From: Sedimentibacter sp. zth1
GTDB lineage: Bacteria > Bacillota > Clostridia > Tissierellales > Sedimentibacteraceae
Assembly (NCBI RefSeq): GCF_017352195.1
Contig: NZ_CP071445.1
Span: 2,108,001-2,172,000, forward strand
Length of the DNA: 64,000 nt
Reading direction: 5' to 3'
Below the pieces are notes generated by a model, which did not search any database, had not been told where the DNA came from, and was given only the letters and a program-made list of their open reading frames with translations. Numbering within the stretch: position 1 is the stretch's first letter; every line of letters begins with the position of its first letter. A program made the translations under genes and the position numbers. Below are positions 35,546-43,603 of the stretch, piece by piece.

Positions 35546-37126
35546 ATGCAAAATCAAGATCAAATACAAAAACGCCGCATTTTCGGTATTATATCTCACC
35601 CAGATGCTGGTAAAACAACTCTTACAGAAAAGCTGTTGCTACACGGTGGTGCAATAAGAGAGGCTGGAACTGTAAAAGCAAGAAGAAATGATAAGTTTGC
35701 AAAATCAGACTGGATGGAAATCGAAAAAAAACGTGGTATTTCAGTAACATCATCTGTTATGCAATTTGAGTATGATGATAAAATTATATCAATAATGGAT
35801 ACACCAGGTCACAATGACTTTGGTGAAGACACATATCGTATATTAACATCAGTAGATAATGCAGTTATGGTTATAGATGCTGCAAAAGGTATAGAAACAC
35901 AAACTAAAAAACTATTTTCTGTTTGTAGCATGAGACATATACCTGTATTCACATTTATAAATAAGCTTGACAGACAAGCGCGAGATCCTTTAGAGCTTAT
36001 GGAAGAATTAGAAGAAGTTTTAGGCTTACCATCAGTTGCAATTACTTGGCCAATTGGAAATGGTATCACGTTTGAAGGTGTTTATGATAGGCTTGAAAAC
36101 CAAGTACATCTATATAGACAAAAGAAAACTATTACGCTTGATGAAAAAGGTATTTATAGTGATATGCTTGAAGGTGTTTTAGATCCTATGAACCTTACTA
36201 ATTTAAGAAATGAAATTGATTTATTAGATGGAGCAGGTAATGAATTTAATATTACGAAAATTTATAATGGTGAATTATCGCCAGTATTTTTTGGTTCTGC
36301 TTTAGTAGATTTTGGAGTTACTACATTTCTAAACCATTTTCTAAAAATGTCTAAATTTCCTGGTACTCGCAAAACTACTACAGGTGAAGTTAATCCTACT
36401 GATGATTTCTTTAGCGGATTCATATTTAAAATACAAGCTAACATGAACCCTGCTCATAGAGACAGACTTGCTTTTGTAAGGATATGCTCCGGTACATTTG
36501 AAAGAGGTATGAACGTTACTCTTTCAAGAACAGGCAAAACGCTTAAGCTTAGTCAGTCCACACAACTTATGGCTAATGAACGCGAAATTGTTGATACAGC
36601 AATAGCGGGTGACATAATAGGTTTATATGACTCAGGAACTTACCAAATTGGTGATACTATAACAAATTCTAAAGATAAATTATTCTTTGAACCATTGCCG
36701 ACATTTCCTCCCGAGTTATTCAGAAGGGTTAGTCCAGTAAACTCCTTGAAGGGTAAAAACTTTCATAAAGGTGTTAAGCAGTTAGCACAAGAAGGAACTA
36801 TACAAATTTACAGAAATGATTTCAATGATGTTATACTCGGTGCCGTTGGTGTATTACAATTTGAGGTTTTTGAGTATCGACTTAAAAATGAATATAACAC
36901 AGATATAAGAATGGATAATTTAGATTACACAGTTGCTAGATGGATTAAAGCCAATGATTCTGTTGACCTTAAAAAACATGAAAATTCAAGATGTACGCTT
37001 GTATATGATAGATTTGATAGACCTGTGTACCTGTTCAGCAACATGTATGCACTAAATGCATTTGAAGATAGAGTTAAAGATTTAGAGCTTATAGAAGCTT
37101 TAAACGTAACAGATGAGGAAAATTAA
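35546..37126 (+). CDS. prfC: Peptide chain release factor 3
   Basis: 526 residues. RF3 is a translational GTPase that recycles RF1/RF2 and helps ribosome quality control. G-motifs: HPDAGKTTLTEK (G1, about 18-29), DTPGHNDF (G3, about 85-92), NKLD (G4, about 139-142). The effector-region segment KKRGISVTSS is typical for RF3. GAAAGGAAA lies before the ATG at slightly long spacing. It stands alone, 428 bases before an ABC-F gene that has its own promoter. Confidence 0.97.
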   Translation: MQNQDQIQKRRIFGIISHPDAGKTTLTEKLLLHGGAIREAGTVKARRNDKFAKSDWMEIEKKRGISVTSSVMQFEYDDKIISIMDTPGHNDFGEDTYRILTSVDNAVMVIDAAKGIETQTKKLFSVCSMRHIPVFTFINKLDRQARDPLELMEELEEVLGLPSVAITWPIGNGITFEGVYDRLENQVHLYRQKKTITLDEKGIYSDMLEGVLDPMNLTNLRNEIDLLDGAGNEFNITKIYNGELSPVFFGSALVDFGVTTFLNHFLKMSKFPGTRKTTTGEVNPTDDFFSGFIFKIQANMNPAHRDRLAFVRICSGTFERGMNVTLSRTGKTLKLSQSTQLMANEREIVDTAIAGDIIGLYDSGTYQIGDTITNSKDKLFFEPLPTFPPELFRRVSPVNSLKGKNFHKGVKQLAQEGTIQIYRNDFNDVILGAVGVLQFEVFEYRLKNEYNTDIRMDNLDYTVARWIKANDSVDLKKHENSRCTLVYDRFDRPVYLFSNMYALNAFEDRVKDLELIEALNVTDEEN

Positions 37127-37134
37127 ATTTTATC

Positions 37135-37163
37135 TTGTAACTAATTTTCATATGTAATATAAT
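37135..37163 (+). promoter_or_regulatory. Promoter of the ABC-F leader
   Basis: TTGTAA (37135-37140), 17 bp, TATAAT (37158-37163). It begins nine bases after the prfC stop codon. Confidence 0.75.
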
Positions 37164-37196
37164 ATATATTATGCAATTAAATGAAAGGTAAATATC

Positions 37197-37301
37197 ATGG
37201 TTTATATAGAAACAATTAAACTTATTAAAATGCTTAGCTCTGCACAAATTTATATGATGAAGTATTGTACAGAGCCTAATTTGAAAATAACAGTTTTCTA
37301 A
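37197..37301 (+). CDS. Leader ORF of the ABC-F gene (34 aa)
   Basis: Starts MVYIETIKLIK and ends NLKITVF-TAA; GAAAGG lies about eight bases before ATG. Its codons contain the hairpin GCTCTG-C-ACAA / TTGT-A-CAGAGC (about 37231-37274). Position and ribosome site suggest a regulatory leader peptide; translation is inferred. Confidence 0.55.
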   Translation: MVYIETIKLIKMLSSAQIYMMKYCTEPNLKITVF

Positions 37302-37402
37302 TTCTTCATCGATAAATGTTATACTTATTATCAGTGTATTGTAACAACATACGCTTATTTGAGTACATTATTTTATCGATGTAAATGATATTTAAAATTA
37401 TT

Positions 37403-37445
37403 AGGTCATAGACAATCAATACTTTGTCTATGACCTTTTGTTTTT
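37403..37445 (+). terminator. First leader terminator of the ABC-F gene
   Basis: AGGTCATAGACAA (37403-37415) pairs with TTGTCTATGACCT (37424-37436), followed by TTTGTTTTT. Confidence 0.9.
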
Positions 37446-37446
37446 C

Positions 37447-37494
37447 AAGGCAGAAGGTCAGCATATTAAGATGCTTAACCTTCTGCCTTTTTTT
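37447..37494 (+). terminator. Second leader terminator of the ABC-F gene
   Basis: AAGGCAGAAGGT (37447-37458) pairs with ACCTTCTGCCTT (37478-37489), with an inner AGCAT/ATGCT stem, followed by a T-run. It ends about 60 bases before the ABC-F start. Confidence 0.9.
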
Positions 37495-37554
37495 GCAAAC
37501 AAACAGATCTTATATTTGAGACTGTAAATTTATATAAAGAAAAGAGGATTTATT

Positions 37555-39093
37555 ATGAGTTTATTAAAAATTACAAACCTATCGCATTGTTTTATAGATA
37601 AACCACTATACAAGAATGCATCACTTGAACTTTATAAGGGTGAACATATTGGAGTTGTTGGTCAAAATGGTGCTGGCAAAAGCACATTAATTAAAATATT
37701 GTTAGGCGAAGTTATCCCCGACACAGGAATAATCAAATGGCAATCAAGTATTAAAATAGGTAGTCTTGACCAATATGCAGACATTAAAGATAACATTACC
37801 ATCTTAGAATATTTACACACATCTTTTACAGAATTATATACAATGGAAAAAGAAATGAACAAACTGTATCAAAATAGTGCAGTATCTGGAGATGAAAGTT
37901 TACTTGTCAAAGCATCAAACTACCAAGAATTTTTATATGCAAATGGGTTTTACTCTATTAACAGTGAAATCAATAAGGTTGTTGTAGGACTTGGACTAAA
38001 TGCTATTGGTACTGATAAATTAGTTAATAAATTAAGTGGGGGACAAAAAGCAAAGGTCATTTTAGCAAAGTTACTACTAACTGCCCCAGATGTTTTACTA
38101 TTAGATGAGCCGACAAATTTTCTAGATAAAGAACATGTTGAATGGTTAGCAAGCTACTTATCAACATTCAAAGGTACATTCATTGTTGTATCACATGATT
38201 TTGACTTCTTAGAAAAAATATCAACAGGTATTTGCAACATTGAATTTGGAACGATAAAGAAATATCATGGTAAATACTCTGAGTTTTTAAAACAAAAAAC
38301 ATTTTTAAGAGAAGATTATATTAGACAATATAATACACAACAAAGGGAAATCAAAAGAACAGAAGCATATATCAATAAAAACAAAGCAGGAGTAAATTGT
38401 AAAAATGCAATGGGTAGGCAAAAGCAATTAGACAGAGTAGAAAGATTAGCTCCGCCAACATTTGTAGAGAAACCGAAAATCAAATTTTCTAATAAGGTAC
38501 TTGCTTCTTGCAAAGCATTAGAAGTAAAAGATCTTGAAGTTGGTTACTATTATCCTTTGCTACCAAAATTAAATTTTAATGTATCGGGTGGTGAAAAACT
38601 AGTAATCACAGGATTTAATGGTATAGGAAAATCTACTGTTTTAAAAACTCTTGTAGGTAAAATACCTTCTATATCTGGTGATTTCAAATTTACTGATAAC
38701 GTAAAAATTGCTTATTATGAACAAGATTTATCTTGGAATAATAATACACTAACACCATTTGAAATAATTTCAAATAGTTATCCAATGCTAAATAAAAAAG
38801 AAATAAGAAAAAATTTATCAATGTATGGAGTTAAGGAAGAACATATTTCTAGGAGTATCTCAACATTAAGCGGTGGTGAACAATCAAAAGTTAAACTATG
38901 TAGATTGTTACTATCAGAATTTAATTTTCTTATACTGGATGAGCCAACCAATCATTTTGATAAAGAAACTAAAGAAGCTTTACTTAATGCAATTAATGAT
39001 TTTAAAGGAAGTATAATTTTAGTTTCTCACGAAGAAAAATTTTATAAGGATTTTGCTGATAAAATCATAAATATCGAAGATTTGTTTGATTAA
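37555..39093 (+). CDS. ABC-F ribosome-protection-type ATPase
   Basis: 512 residues, two ABC cassettes and no membrane domain. Walker A GQNGAGKST (about 37-45) and GFNGIGKST (about 354-362); signatures LSGGQKAKV and LSGGEQSKV; Walker B DVLLLDEPTNFLD and FLILDEPTNHFD. The linker between cassettes (about 240-305; basic, TEAYINKNKAGVNCKN) is the P-site interaction arm. ABC-F proteins rescue or protect ribosomes from antibiotics of the lincosamide, streptogramin and pleuromutilin groups. The attenuated leader strongly suggests the drug-resistance subgroup, but the exact class cannot be named from sequence alone. Confidence 0.9.
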   Translation: MSLLKITNLSHCFIDKPLYKNASLELYKGEHIGVVGQNGAGKSTLIKILLGEVIPDTGIIKWQSSIKIGSLDQYADIKDNITILEYLHTSFTELYTMEKEMNKLYQNSAVSGDESLLVKASNYQEFLYANGFYSINSEINKVVVGLGLNAIGTDKLVNKLSGGQKAKVILAKLLLTAPDVLLLDEPTNFLDKEHVEWLASYLSTFKGTFIVVSHDFDFLEKISTGICNIEFGTIKKYHGKYSEFLKQKTFLREDYIRQYNTQQREIKRTEAYINKNKAGVNCKNAMGRQKQLDRVERLAPPTFVEKPKIKFSNKVLASCKALEVKDLEVGYYYPLLPKLNFNVSGGEKLVITGFNGIGKSTVLKTLVGKIPSISGDFKFTDNVKIAYYEQDLSWNNNTLTPFEIISNSYPMLNKKEIRKNLSMYGVKEEHISRSISTLSGGEQSKVKLCRLLLSEFNFLILDEPTNHFDKETKEALLNAINDFKGSIILVSHEEKFYKDFADKIINIEDLFD

Positions 39094-39112
39094 TTTGTTA
39101 AGTACTATTCAA

Positions 39113-39155
39113 TGAACCGATTTTTTTATTTCACCTCAAATAAAAAATCGGTTCA
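39113..39155. terminator. Terminator after the ABC-F gene
   Basis: TGAACCGATTTTTTTATTT (39113-39131) pairs, with a one-base bulge, with AAATAAAAAATCGGTTCA (39138-39155). It separates the convergent ABC-F (+) and GNAT (-) genes. Confidence 0.85.
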
Positions 39156-39248
39156 TAAATAAATTGTTTTACTTTCATCAACTTTAGCATTAATTGTTCT
39201 ATTATCTCTGTAATGTGACATCTCACTTTATAAATTTAAGATTCATAG

Positions 39249-39809
39249 TTATTTATTAACTATAGCATAGTTTGCTAAACTTTCAAATTTATCATTTTTG
39301 TATATATGGTCAATAAATTCACCTTCATACTTCATTCCTGCCTTTTGCATAACTCGTCCAGATGCTGGATTTGATACAAAATGACGTGCAATCACACGAT
39401 GGTATTCTTGAACATCAAATGCAAATTCAATCATTGATTTTGTTGCTTCTGTTGCATAACCATTACCCCAATATTCCTCTCCAATCCAGTAACCTATTTC
39501 TCCATTTTTATGTACTTTATTATTTGAAAGTGAAATACATCCAAATAATTCACCAGTATTTTTATCAATTATAGCAAAAGTATATAATTTATCATCAACA
39601 AAATTTTCTTCATGTTTTTCAAACCATTCTAATGCACACTCTATTGAATAAGGATATGGTAAATTCAAGGTACTCTTTGTTACATTATAATTATTACATA
39701 ATTTAGCTACAACCTCAGCATCTTCTGATCTAAACATTCTTAACAATAATCGTTCTGTTGTAATTGTTCTCAACTCATTATTAAATATTATCTTATTTTT
39801 ATTTTCCAT
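39249..39809 (-). CDS. RimJ/RimL-type GNAT acetyltransferase
   Basis: 186 residues. TERLLLRMFRSEDAE at the N-terminus, GEIGYWIGEEYWGNGYATEAT as the acetyl-CoA pyrophosphate loop (about 102-123) and HRVIARHFVSNPASGRVMQKAGMKYEGE identify the RimJ/RimL subgroup, which acetylates protein N-termini or small molecules and sometimes drugs. AGGAGAATATT precedes ATG. It follows another GNAT gene by 43 bases on the same strand. Substrate unknown. Confidence 0.92.
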   Translation of the reverse strand: MENKNKIIFNNELRTITTERLLLRMFRSEDAEVVAKLCNNYNVTKSTLNLPYPYSIECALEWFEKHEENFVDDKLYTFAIIDKNTGELFGCISLSNNKVHKNGEIGYWIGEEYWGNGYATEATKSMIEFAFDVQEYHRVIARHFVSNPASGRVMQKAGMKYEGEFIDHIYKNDKFESLANYAIVNK

Positions 39810-39852
39810 AATATTCTCCTATAATTTTTTATCTAACATTATATTTATCTAT

Positions 39853-40293
39853 TTATGTATCAATTCTTGTCAGTTCGTTTATGGTTTTATTTCTGTAAAT
39901 CAAATCCTCTCGAACGGTAAATCCTCTTTTTCCCCAAAAACTATTTCCTATAGTATTTTTTGCAAAAACCACTAATGCAACTTTATTTATGCCTTCAACT
40001 TTCAATGCATTCATAGCAGATTCCAACAGTACTGAGCCTATCCCATTTTCACGTTCTGTAATTGCAACTGCAATATGATATATATATCCTCTACGACCAT
40101 CGTGTCCGCTAAGTATAACACCAATAATCACATTATCTTTTTCAGCAACAAAGCAAGTTTCTGGATTTCTCAACAAAAATTTTTTAATTCCTTCGTTTGA
40201 ATCATCTAAGTTATTCAGTCCCATACCCGGAGTATTTATCCACAAATTATAAACTCCATCATAATCATTTATTATCATCTTTCTAATCTTCAT
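39853..40293 (-). CDS. GNAT acetyltransferase (YpeA-like)
   Basis: 146 residues, a single GNAT domain. YIYHIAVAITERENGIGSVLLESAM (about 70-95) holds the acetyl-CoA binding motif, and GNSFWGKRGFTVREDLIY the C-terminal motif. The N-terminus (IRKMIINDYDGVYNLWINTPGMGLN) resembles YpeA-type acetyltransferases. TAGGGGGTACTT precedes ATG. Upstream member of a two-GNAT unit. Substrate unknown. Confidence 0.92.
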   Translation of the reverse strand: MKIRKMIINDYDGVYNLWINTPGMGLNNLDDSNEGIKKFLLRNPETCFVAEKDNVIIGVILSGHDGRRGYIYHIAVAITERENGIGSVLLESAMNALKVEGINKVALVVFAKNTIGNSFWGKRGFTVREDLIYRNKTINELTRIDT

Positions 40294-40540
40294 AAGTACC
40301 CCCTAATCTTTTGTAATATATAAATTAACACTCATTTCAATATAACTTATATTTTGTTCTTTGAAAATTTTTTTGCAAATCTAATGATTTGTAATGAAAA
40401 TTTTACCACAGCTTCATCTATTAAGCAATAAATATCTTTTCCTAAATTTTTAAAAATTTATTTGCTTTAATAACTATAAAATTAAAGGACTAATAAAGTT
40501 ATTATACTTCATTAATCCTCTAAATTTTATGCTATTATAT

Positions 40541-40981
40541 TTATTTTAGTGCTATGTAAATATCTATGTCTGCATTGTCAAAATCGGCATTTAAATATTC
40601 TTCAAAATCTCCTGTATAGCTTCTATTTAAATCCATCTTCCATATTTCTTCCCAAGCATTTGCCACAGCCTTTTCCATATGTCCATGCACTGAAAATTTT
40701 GCATACTTACCAGCTGGTATAATCTTTACACTTAAATCATCATTTTCAGCTTTTAATACTTCATTTCCTGCTGTTACGCAATAACTGTCACCTTCATAGT
40801 CAGAATATAAACCAATAGCATACTCATTTGCTTTATTTTTTATAACAGCATTTAACCCACCTTGATATAACTTCTCCCATAGACCTCCAATTAGCATACA
40901 CATATTCGGGTCAGAATTTGATGTTTTTGCACTAACACCTACAACAATTTTTTCTTTTAATTCTACAATTTCATAATTCAT
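40541..40981 (-). CDS. GyrI-like (AraC effector-binding-type) small-molecule binding protein
   Basis: 146 residues, one GyrI-like domain: an early VELKEKIVVGVSAKT, a central ANEYAIGLYSDYEG, and KIIPAGKYAKFSVHG, the typical hydrophobic-ligand fold. The domain stands alone without HTH, as in SbmC/YdeE-type proteins that bind or hydrolyse toxic compounds. It follows the WYL regulator by 136 bases on the same strand, and may be its target. An imperfect hairpin lies just after the stop. Confidence 0.85.
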   Translation of the reverse strand: MNYEIVELKEKIVVGVSAKTSNSDPNMCMLIGGLWEKLYQGGLNAVIKNKANEYAIGLYSDYEGDSYCVTAGNEVLKAENDDLSVKIIPAGKYAKFSVHGHMEKAVANAWEEIWKMDLNRSYTGDFEEYLNADFDNADIDIYIALK

Positions 40982-41117
40982 AATATCATAACCTCCAATT
41001 TGTTATGTGATTATGATATATTACCTAAGTGACAACAGCATGTCATATTATAAAAAATTTTTAAATATATTTTATAACTATTAAATTTTAAATATGTTAA
41101 TTTTAGATTTTACTTAT

Positions 41118-42017
41118 CTATTTTGAATATCTTGTTAACATTAACTCTAATTTTTCTTTTACTTTTTCCCTTTCTTCTACTGGCTCTAAAAGCTCACAAT
41201 GTTCACCAAATGAAGATATATAATAAAACAACCATTCTCCTTTTGGAAAAGCTATCTCGGCAATAAAACTTCCATCTTCAAGCTTAGTATATATTTCAAA
41301 TTCATCATAAACACGAAATGCCATTTTTGAAGATAACTTAAGCTTTAAATTTATAAATTCTTCTTTAAACGTATTTTTATTATTAAATATATGCTTAGGT
41401 GGTTTACGATTGAAAGTTTCTTCTAATATGCATATGTTTTTCATCCTTCGCAGTTTAAAAAAACGATAATCACATTTTGAAGTACAATAGCCATATAAGT
41501 ACCAACTACTACCCTTATAGCATAGCTTTAGTGGCTCAACTTTTCTTTGTGTATTTTCACCCTTGCCACTAGCATATGAAAAAGAAATAATTTGCATATG
41601 TAAAATAGCATTTTTAATATTATTAAATGATTCCTTCTCTTTTTCAGCATTTGACCATGTTGAAAAATCTATCTCTATCCAGTCCGAGTTTGATTCACCA
41701 AACAGACTACTTAATTTATTAATAGCTGTATCTGTTTCACCAAAATTAACCGATTTTACAGCTTTTAACGAGGATAGAATATCAGCTTTTTCGCTTTCAG
41801 TAAGTATTGTTTTATTAAGAACAAAATTAGGCAGAAGTGAAACACCTCCGCCTTTACCTTTAGTCATATAAACTGGAATACCCGAACTAGACAATGTTTC
41901 TATATCTCGATATATTGTTCTAGTTGATACCTCAAGATGGCTAGCAAGTTCTTTAGCAGTTACAGCCTTTTTATCAAGCAAAATATATACAATCTCAAAT
42001 AATCTATTAATTTGCAT
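41118..42017 (-). CDS. YafY-type HTH/WYL regulator
   Basis: ATG 42017 chosen since AGGTGA lies six bases upstream; two other starts within nine bases are too close to the site. 299 residues: DeoR-like winged HTH (about 1-60; TAKELASHLEVSTRTIYRDIETLSSSGIP), then a WYL domain (about 130-225; SFSYASGKGENTQRKVEPLKLCYKGSSWYLYGYC) and a C-terminal WCX part. WYL domains sense nucleic acid or nucleotide-like ligands. It has no divergent partner; the GyrI-like gene downstream is the likely target. Confidence 0.92.
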   Translation of the reverse strand: MQINRLFEIVYILLDKKAVTAKELASHLEVSTRTIYRDIETLSSSGIPVYMTKGKGGGVSLLPNFVLNKTILTESEKADILSSLKAVKSVNFGETDTAINKLSSLFGESNSDWIEIDFSTWSNAEKEKESFNNIKNAILHMQIISFSYASGKGENTQRKVEPLKLCYKGSSWYLYGYCTSKCDYRFFKLRRMKNICILEETFNRKPPKHIFNNKNTFKEEFINLKLKLSSKMAFRVYDEFEIYTKLEDGSFIAEIAFPKGEWLFYYISSFGEHCELLEPVEEREKVKEKLELMLTRYSK

Positions 42018-42092
42018 TTTCATCACCTACATTTATTGAATCTCATTTTAATATATGCTTTCTATTTTTTGGTGGCATATCTCTCAAAATAT

Positions 42093-42785
42093 TTAATAAA
42101 AATTAGCAAATATTGATGCCACAATTACTGTTAACAATCCCGATACAGCTATAGACAGGCTACTCATAGCACCTTCTATTTCACCTATTTCTAATGCCTT
42201 TGATGTACCTATTGCATGTGAAGCTGTTCCTATTGCAAGCCCAACTGCTACTGGTTCTTTTATTTTAAAAATTTTGCATACTAACATTGCAATTACATTA
42301 CCAATTATACCTGTTACGACTATTGCAGCTACTGTTATTGTTACTATTCCTCCAAGCTCGTTTGATACGCCTATACCGATAGCTGTCGTTATAGATTTTG
42401 GTAGTAGGGTTACATACTGCTCGTGTGTAAATTTAAATAAATATGACAATAGTAGTATACTACCAAGACTCGAAATTACTCCAGAGGTTATACCAACAAT
42501 AACTGCTTTAAAATTATTTTTTAATAATTCAAGCTGTCTATACAATGGTATAGCAAGGCAAACTGTTGCTGGTGTTAATAAATAGCTTAAATATTTAGCG
42601 CTTTCATTGTATGTATCATAATCAATTTTAAATATTGTTAAAACTCCTATAACAAATATAATGGAAATAAGCAATGGATTTAAGAAGTCAAATTTAAATT
42701 TATTTTTTATTAATACTCCTATCATATAGCCAACAATGCTTATAGCTACACCAAAATATACTGAATTACAAATTATTTCTTTCAC
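42093..42785 (-). CDS. lrgB: LrgB family membrane protein
   Basis: 230 residues, about seven to eight membrane helices. LLPKSITTAIGIGVSNELGG (about 127-146) and VGLAIGTASHAIGTSKALEIGEIEGAMSSLS (about 180-210) are LrgB/CidB signatures. Starts at GTG 42785 behind AAGGAAC inside lrgA, with a 20-base overlap. LrgAB/CidAB proteins affect murein hydrolase activity and, in several species, export pyruvate or glycolate. No LytTR regulator is nearby. Confidence 0.93.
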   Translation of the reverse strand: MKEIICNSVYFGVAISIVGYMIGVLIKNKFKFDFLNPLLISIIFVIGVLTIFKIDYDTYNESAKYLSYLLTPATVCLAIPLYRQLELLKNNFKAVIVGITSGVISSLGSILLLSYLFKFTHEQYVTLLPKSITTAIGIGVSNELGGIVTITVAAIVVTGIIGNVIAMLVCKIFKIKEPVAVGLAIGTASHAIGTSKALEIGEIEGAMSSLSIAVSGLLTVIVASIFANFY

Positions 42786-43140
42786 TTTTTTTGTTCCTTT
42801 CCATTTTCATAACTAATTCTGTTGATTTTCCTGTAACAACCATAACAATAATTGTTGTAATAACTATAGTTATTAAAATAGGAAATAGAATTGCTCTCAA
42901 GCTATCCCAAACAGTAATTAATCCAACTGCCGCGGGTATAAACATTAAAGGCATAATTTGAACTAAAAAATCTCCAGCCTTCTCAATTTTATCAAGCTTT
43001 ATAATATTAAACCTTAGGCATATGAGCATTAGAACTAATCCATAAATACTTGCTGGTATTGGTAATGGAATTATACTGTATAATGCTTCGCCTATAAAAC
43101 AAATTATCAGTATTGTACAAAACTGAAATATAAGTGTCAT
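42766..43140 (-). CDS. lrgA: LrgA/CidA family holin-like protein
   Basis: Start set at ATG 43140 (MTLIFQF) with GGGAGAG upstream. 124 residues, four membrane helices. PIPASIYGLVLMLICL (about 27-42), GDFLVQIMPLMFIPAAVGLI (about 55-75) are family signatures. Pairs with lrgB downstream (overlapping). Chromosomal holin-like proteins of this family are linked to autolysis control and to metabolite transport. Confidence 0.92.
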   Translation of the reverse strand: MTLIFQFCTILIICFIGEALYSIIPLPIPASIYGLVLMLICLRFNIIKLDKIEKAGDFLVQIMPLMFIPAAVGLITVWDSLRAILFPILITIVITTIIVMVVTGKSTELVMKMERNKKSERNNL

Positions 43141-43155
43141 AATAATCTCTCCCAT

Positions 43156-43603
43156 GATGAAATAATTAATATATTATACCACCATTTATTAATTTTCCAA
43201 ATCATATTTTTAAATATTTACTTTATTTATTTACATGAATTTACTTTTTCATTCAAGCTATAATAATAAAGTCACACAAAATTATATATTGTTTAAATAC
43301 AATTTCATATGACTTTAATTATTAAACATACTTTAAAACACTCATTAATTCATTAATTAGGTTTAGTTTCTATGAAAATCTCAATTAAAAAAACAATTTT
43401 TTTATTTTTACCCCTTTTAAATCTAATAAATTATTGGTAGAACTAGATAACACTTATATCAAAACCCCTTTCTGTTTGATCTGGTTAACTAACATTATAG
43501 CAGTTTTGAATCACAAGTGCTTTTTTTGTAAATAAAAAACGCTGAAATGATGAAATTATTTTTCATGCACCCCAACATTTATTATAGATCCGAAATTTTT
43601 AAC
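43156..43603. other. 448-base gene-free stretch
   Basis: No gene seen on either strand. It contains a large hairpin at 43261-43324 (TAATAATAAAGTCA with TGACTTTAATTATTA, one bulge, inner ATTGT/ACAAT stem) and several A/T runs. It may hold lrgA control signals or a terminator of the ligA transcript, but no T-run follows the hairpin on the minus strand. Confidence 0.5.

Larger units (their letters stand above)
37127..37554 (+). ncRNA. Long attenuated leader of the ABC-F gene
   Basis: No full gene, but a complete-looking leader: promoter (37135-37163), a 34-codon ORF (37197-37301), a stem closing 37308-37317 with 37372-37381 (CATCGATAAA/TTTATCGATG), two intrinsic terminators, then the ribosome site and ATG of the ABC-F gene. 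Transcripts must pass both terminators. This is the design of drug-inducible ABC-F and methylase leaders. Confidence 0.75.

Noticed and set aside
37231-37290. Relation of the ABC-F leader ORF to the 22.3/23.9 kb repeat
   Set aside because: A stretch like AGAGCCTAATTTGAAAATA is similar but short and AT-rich; not enough to claim common origin.
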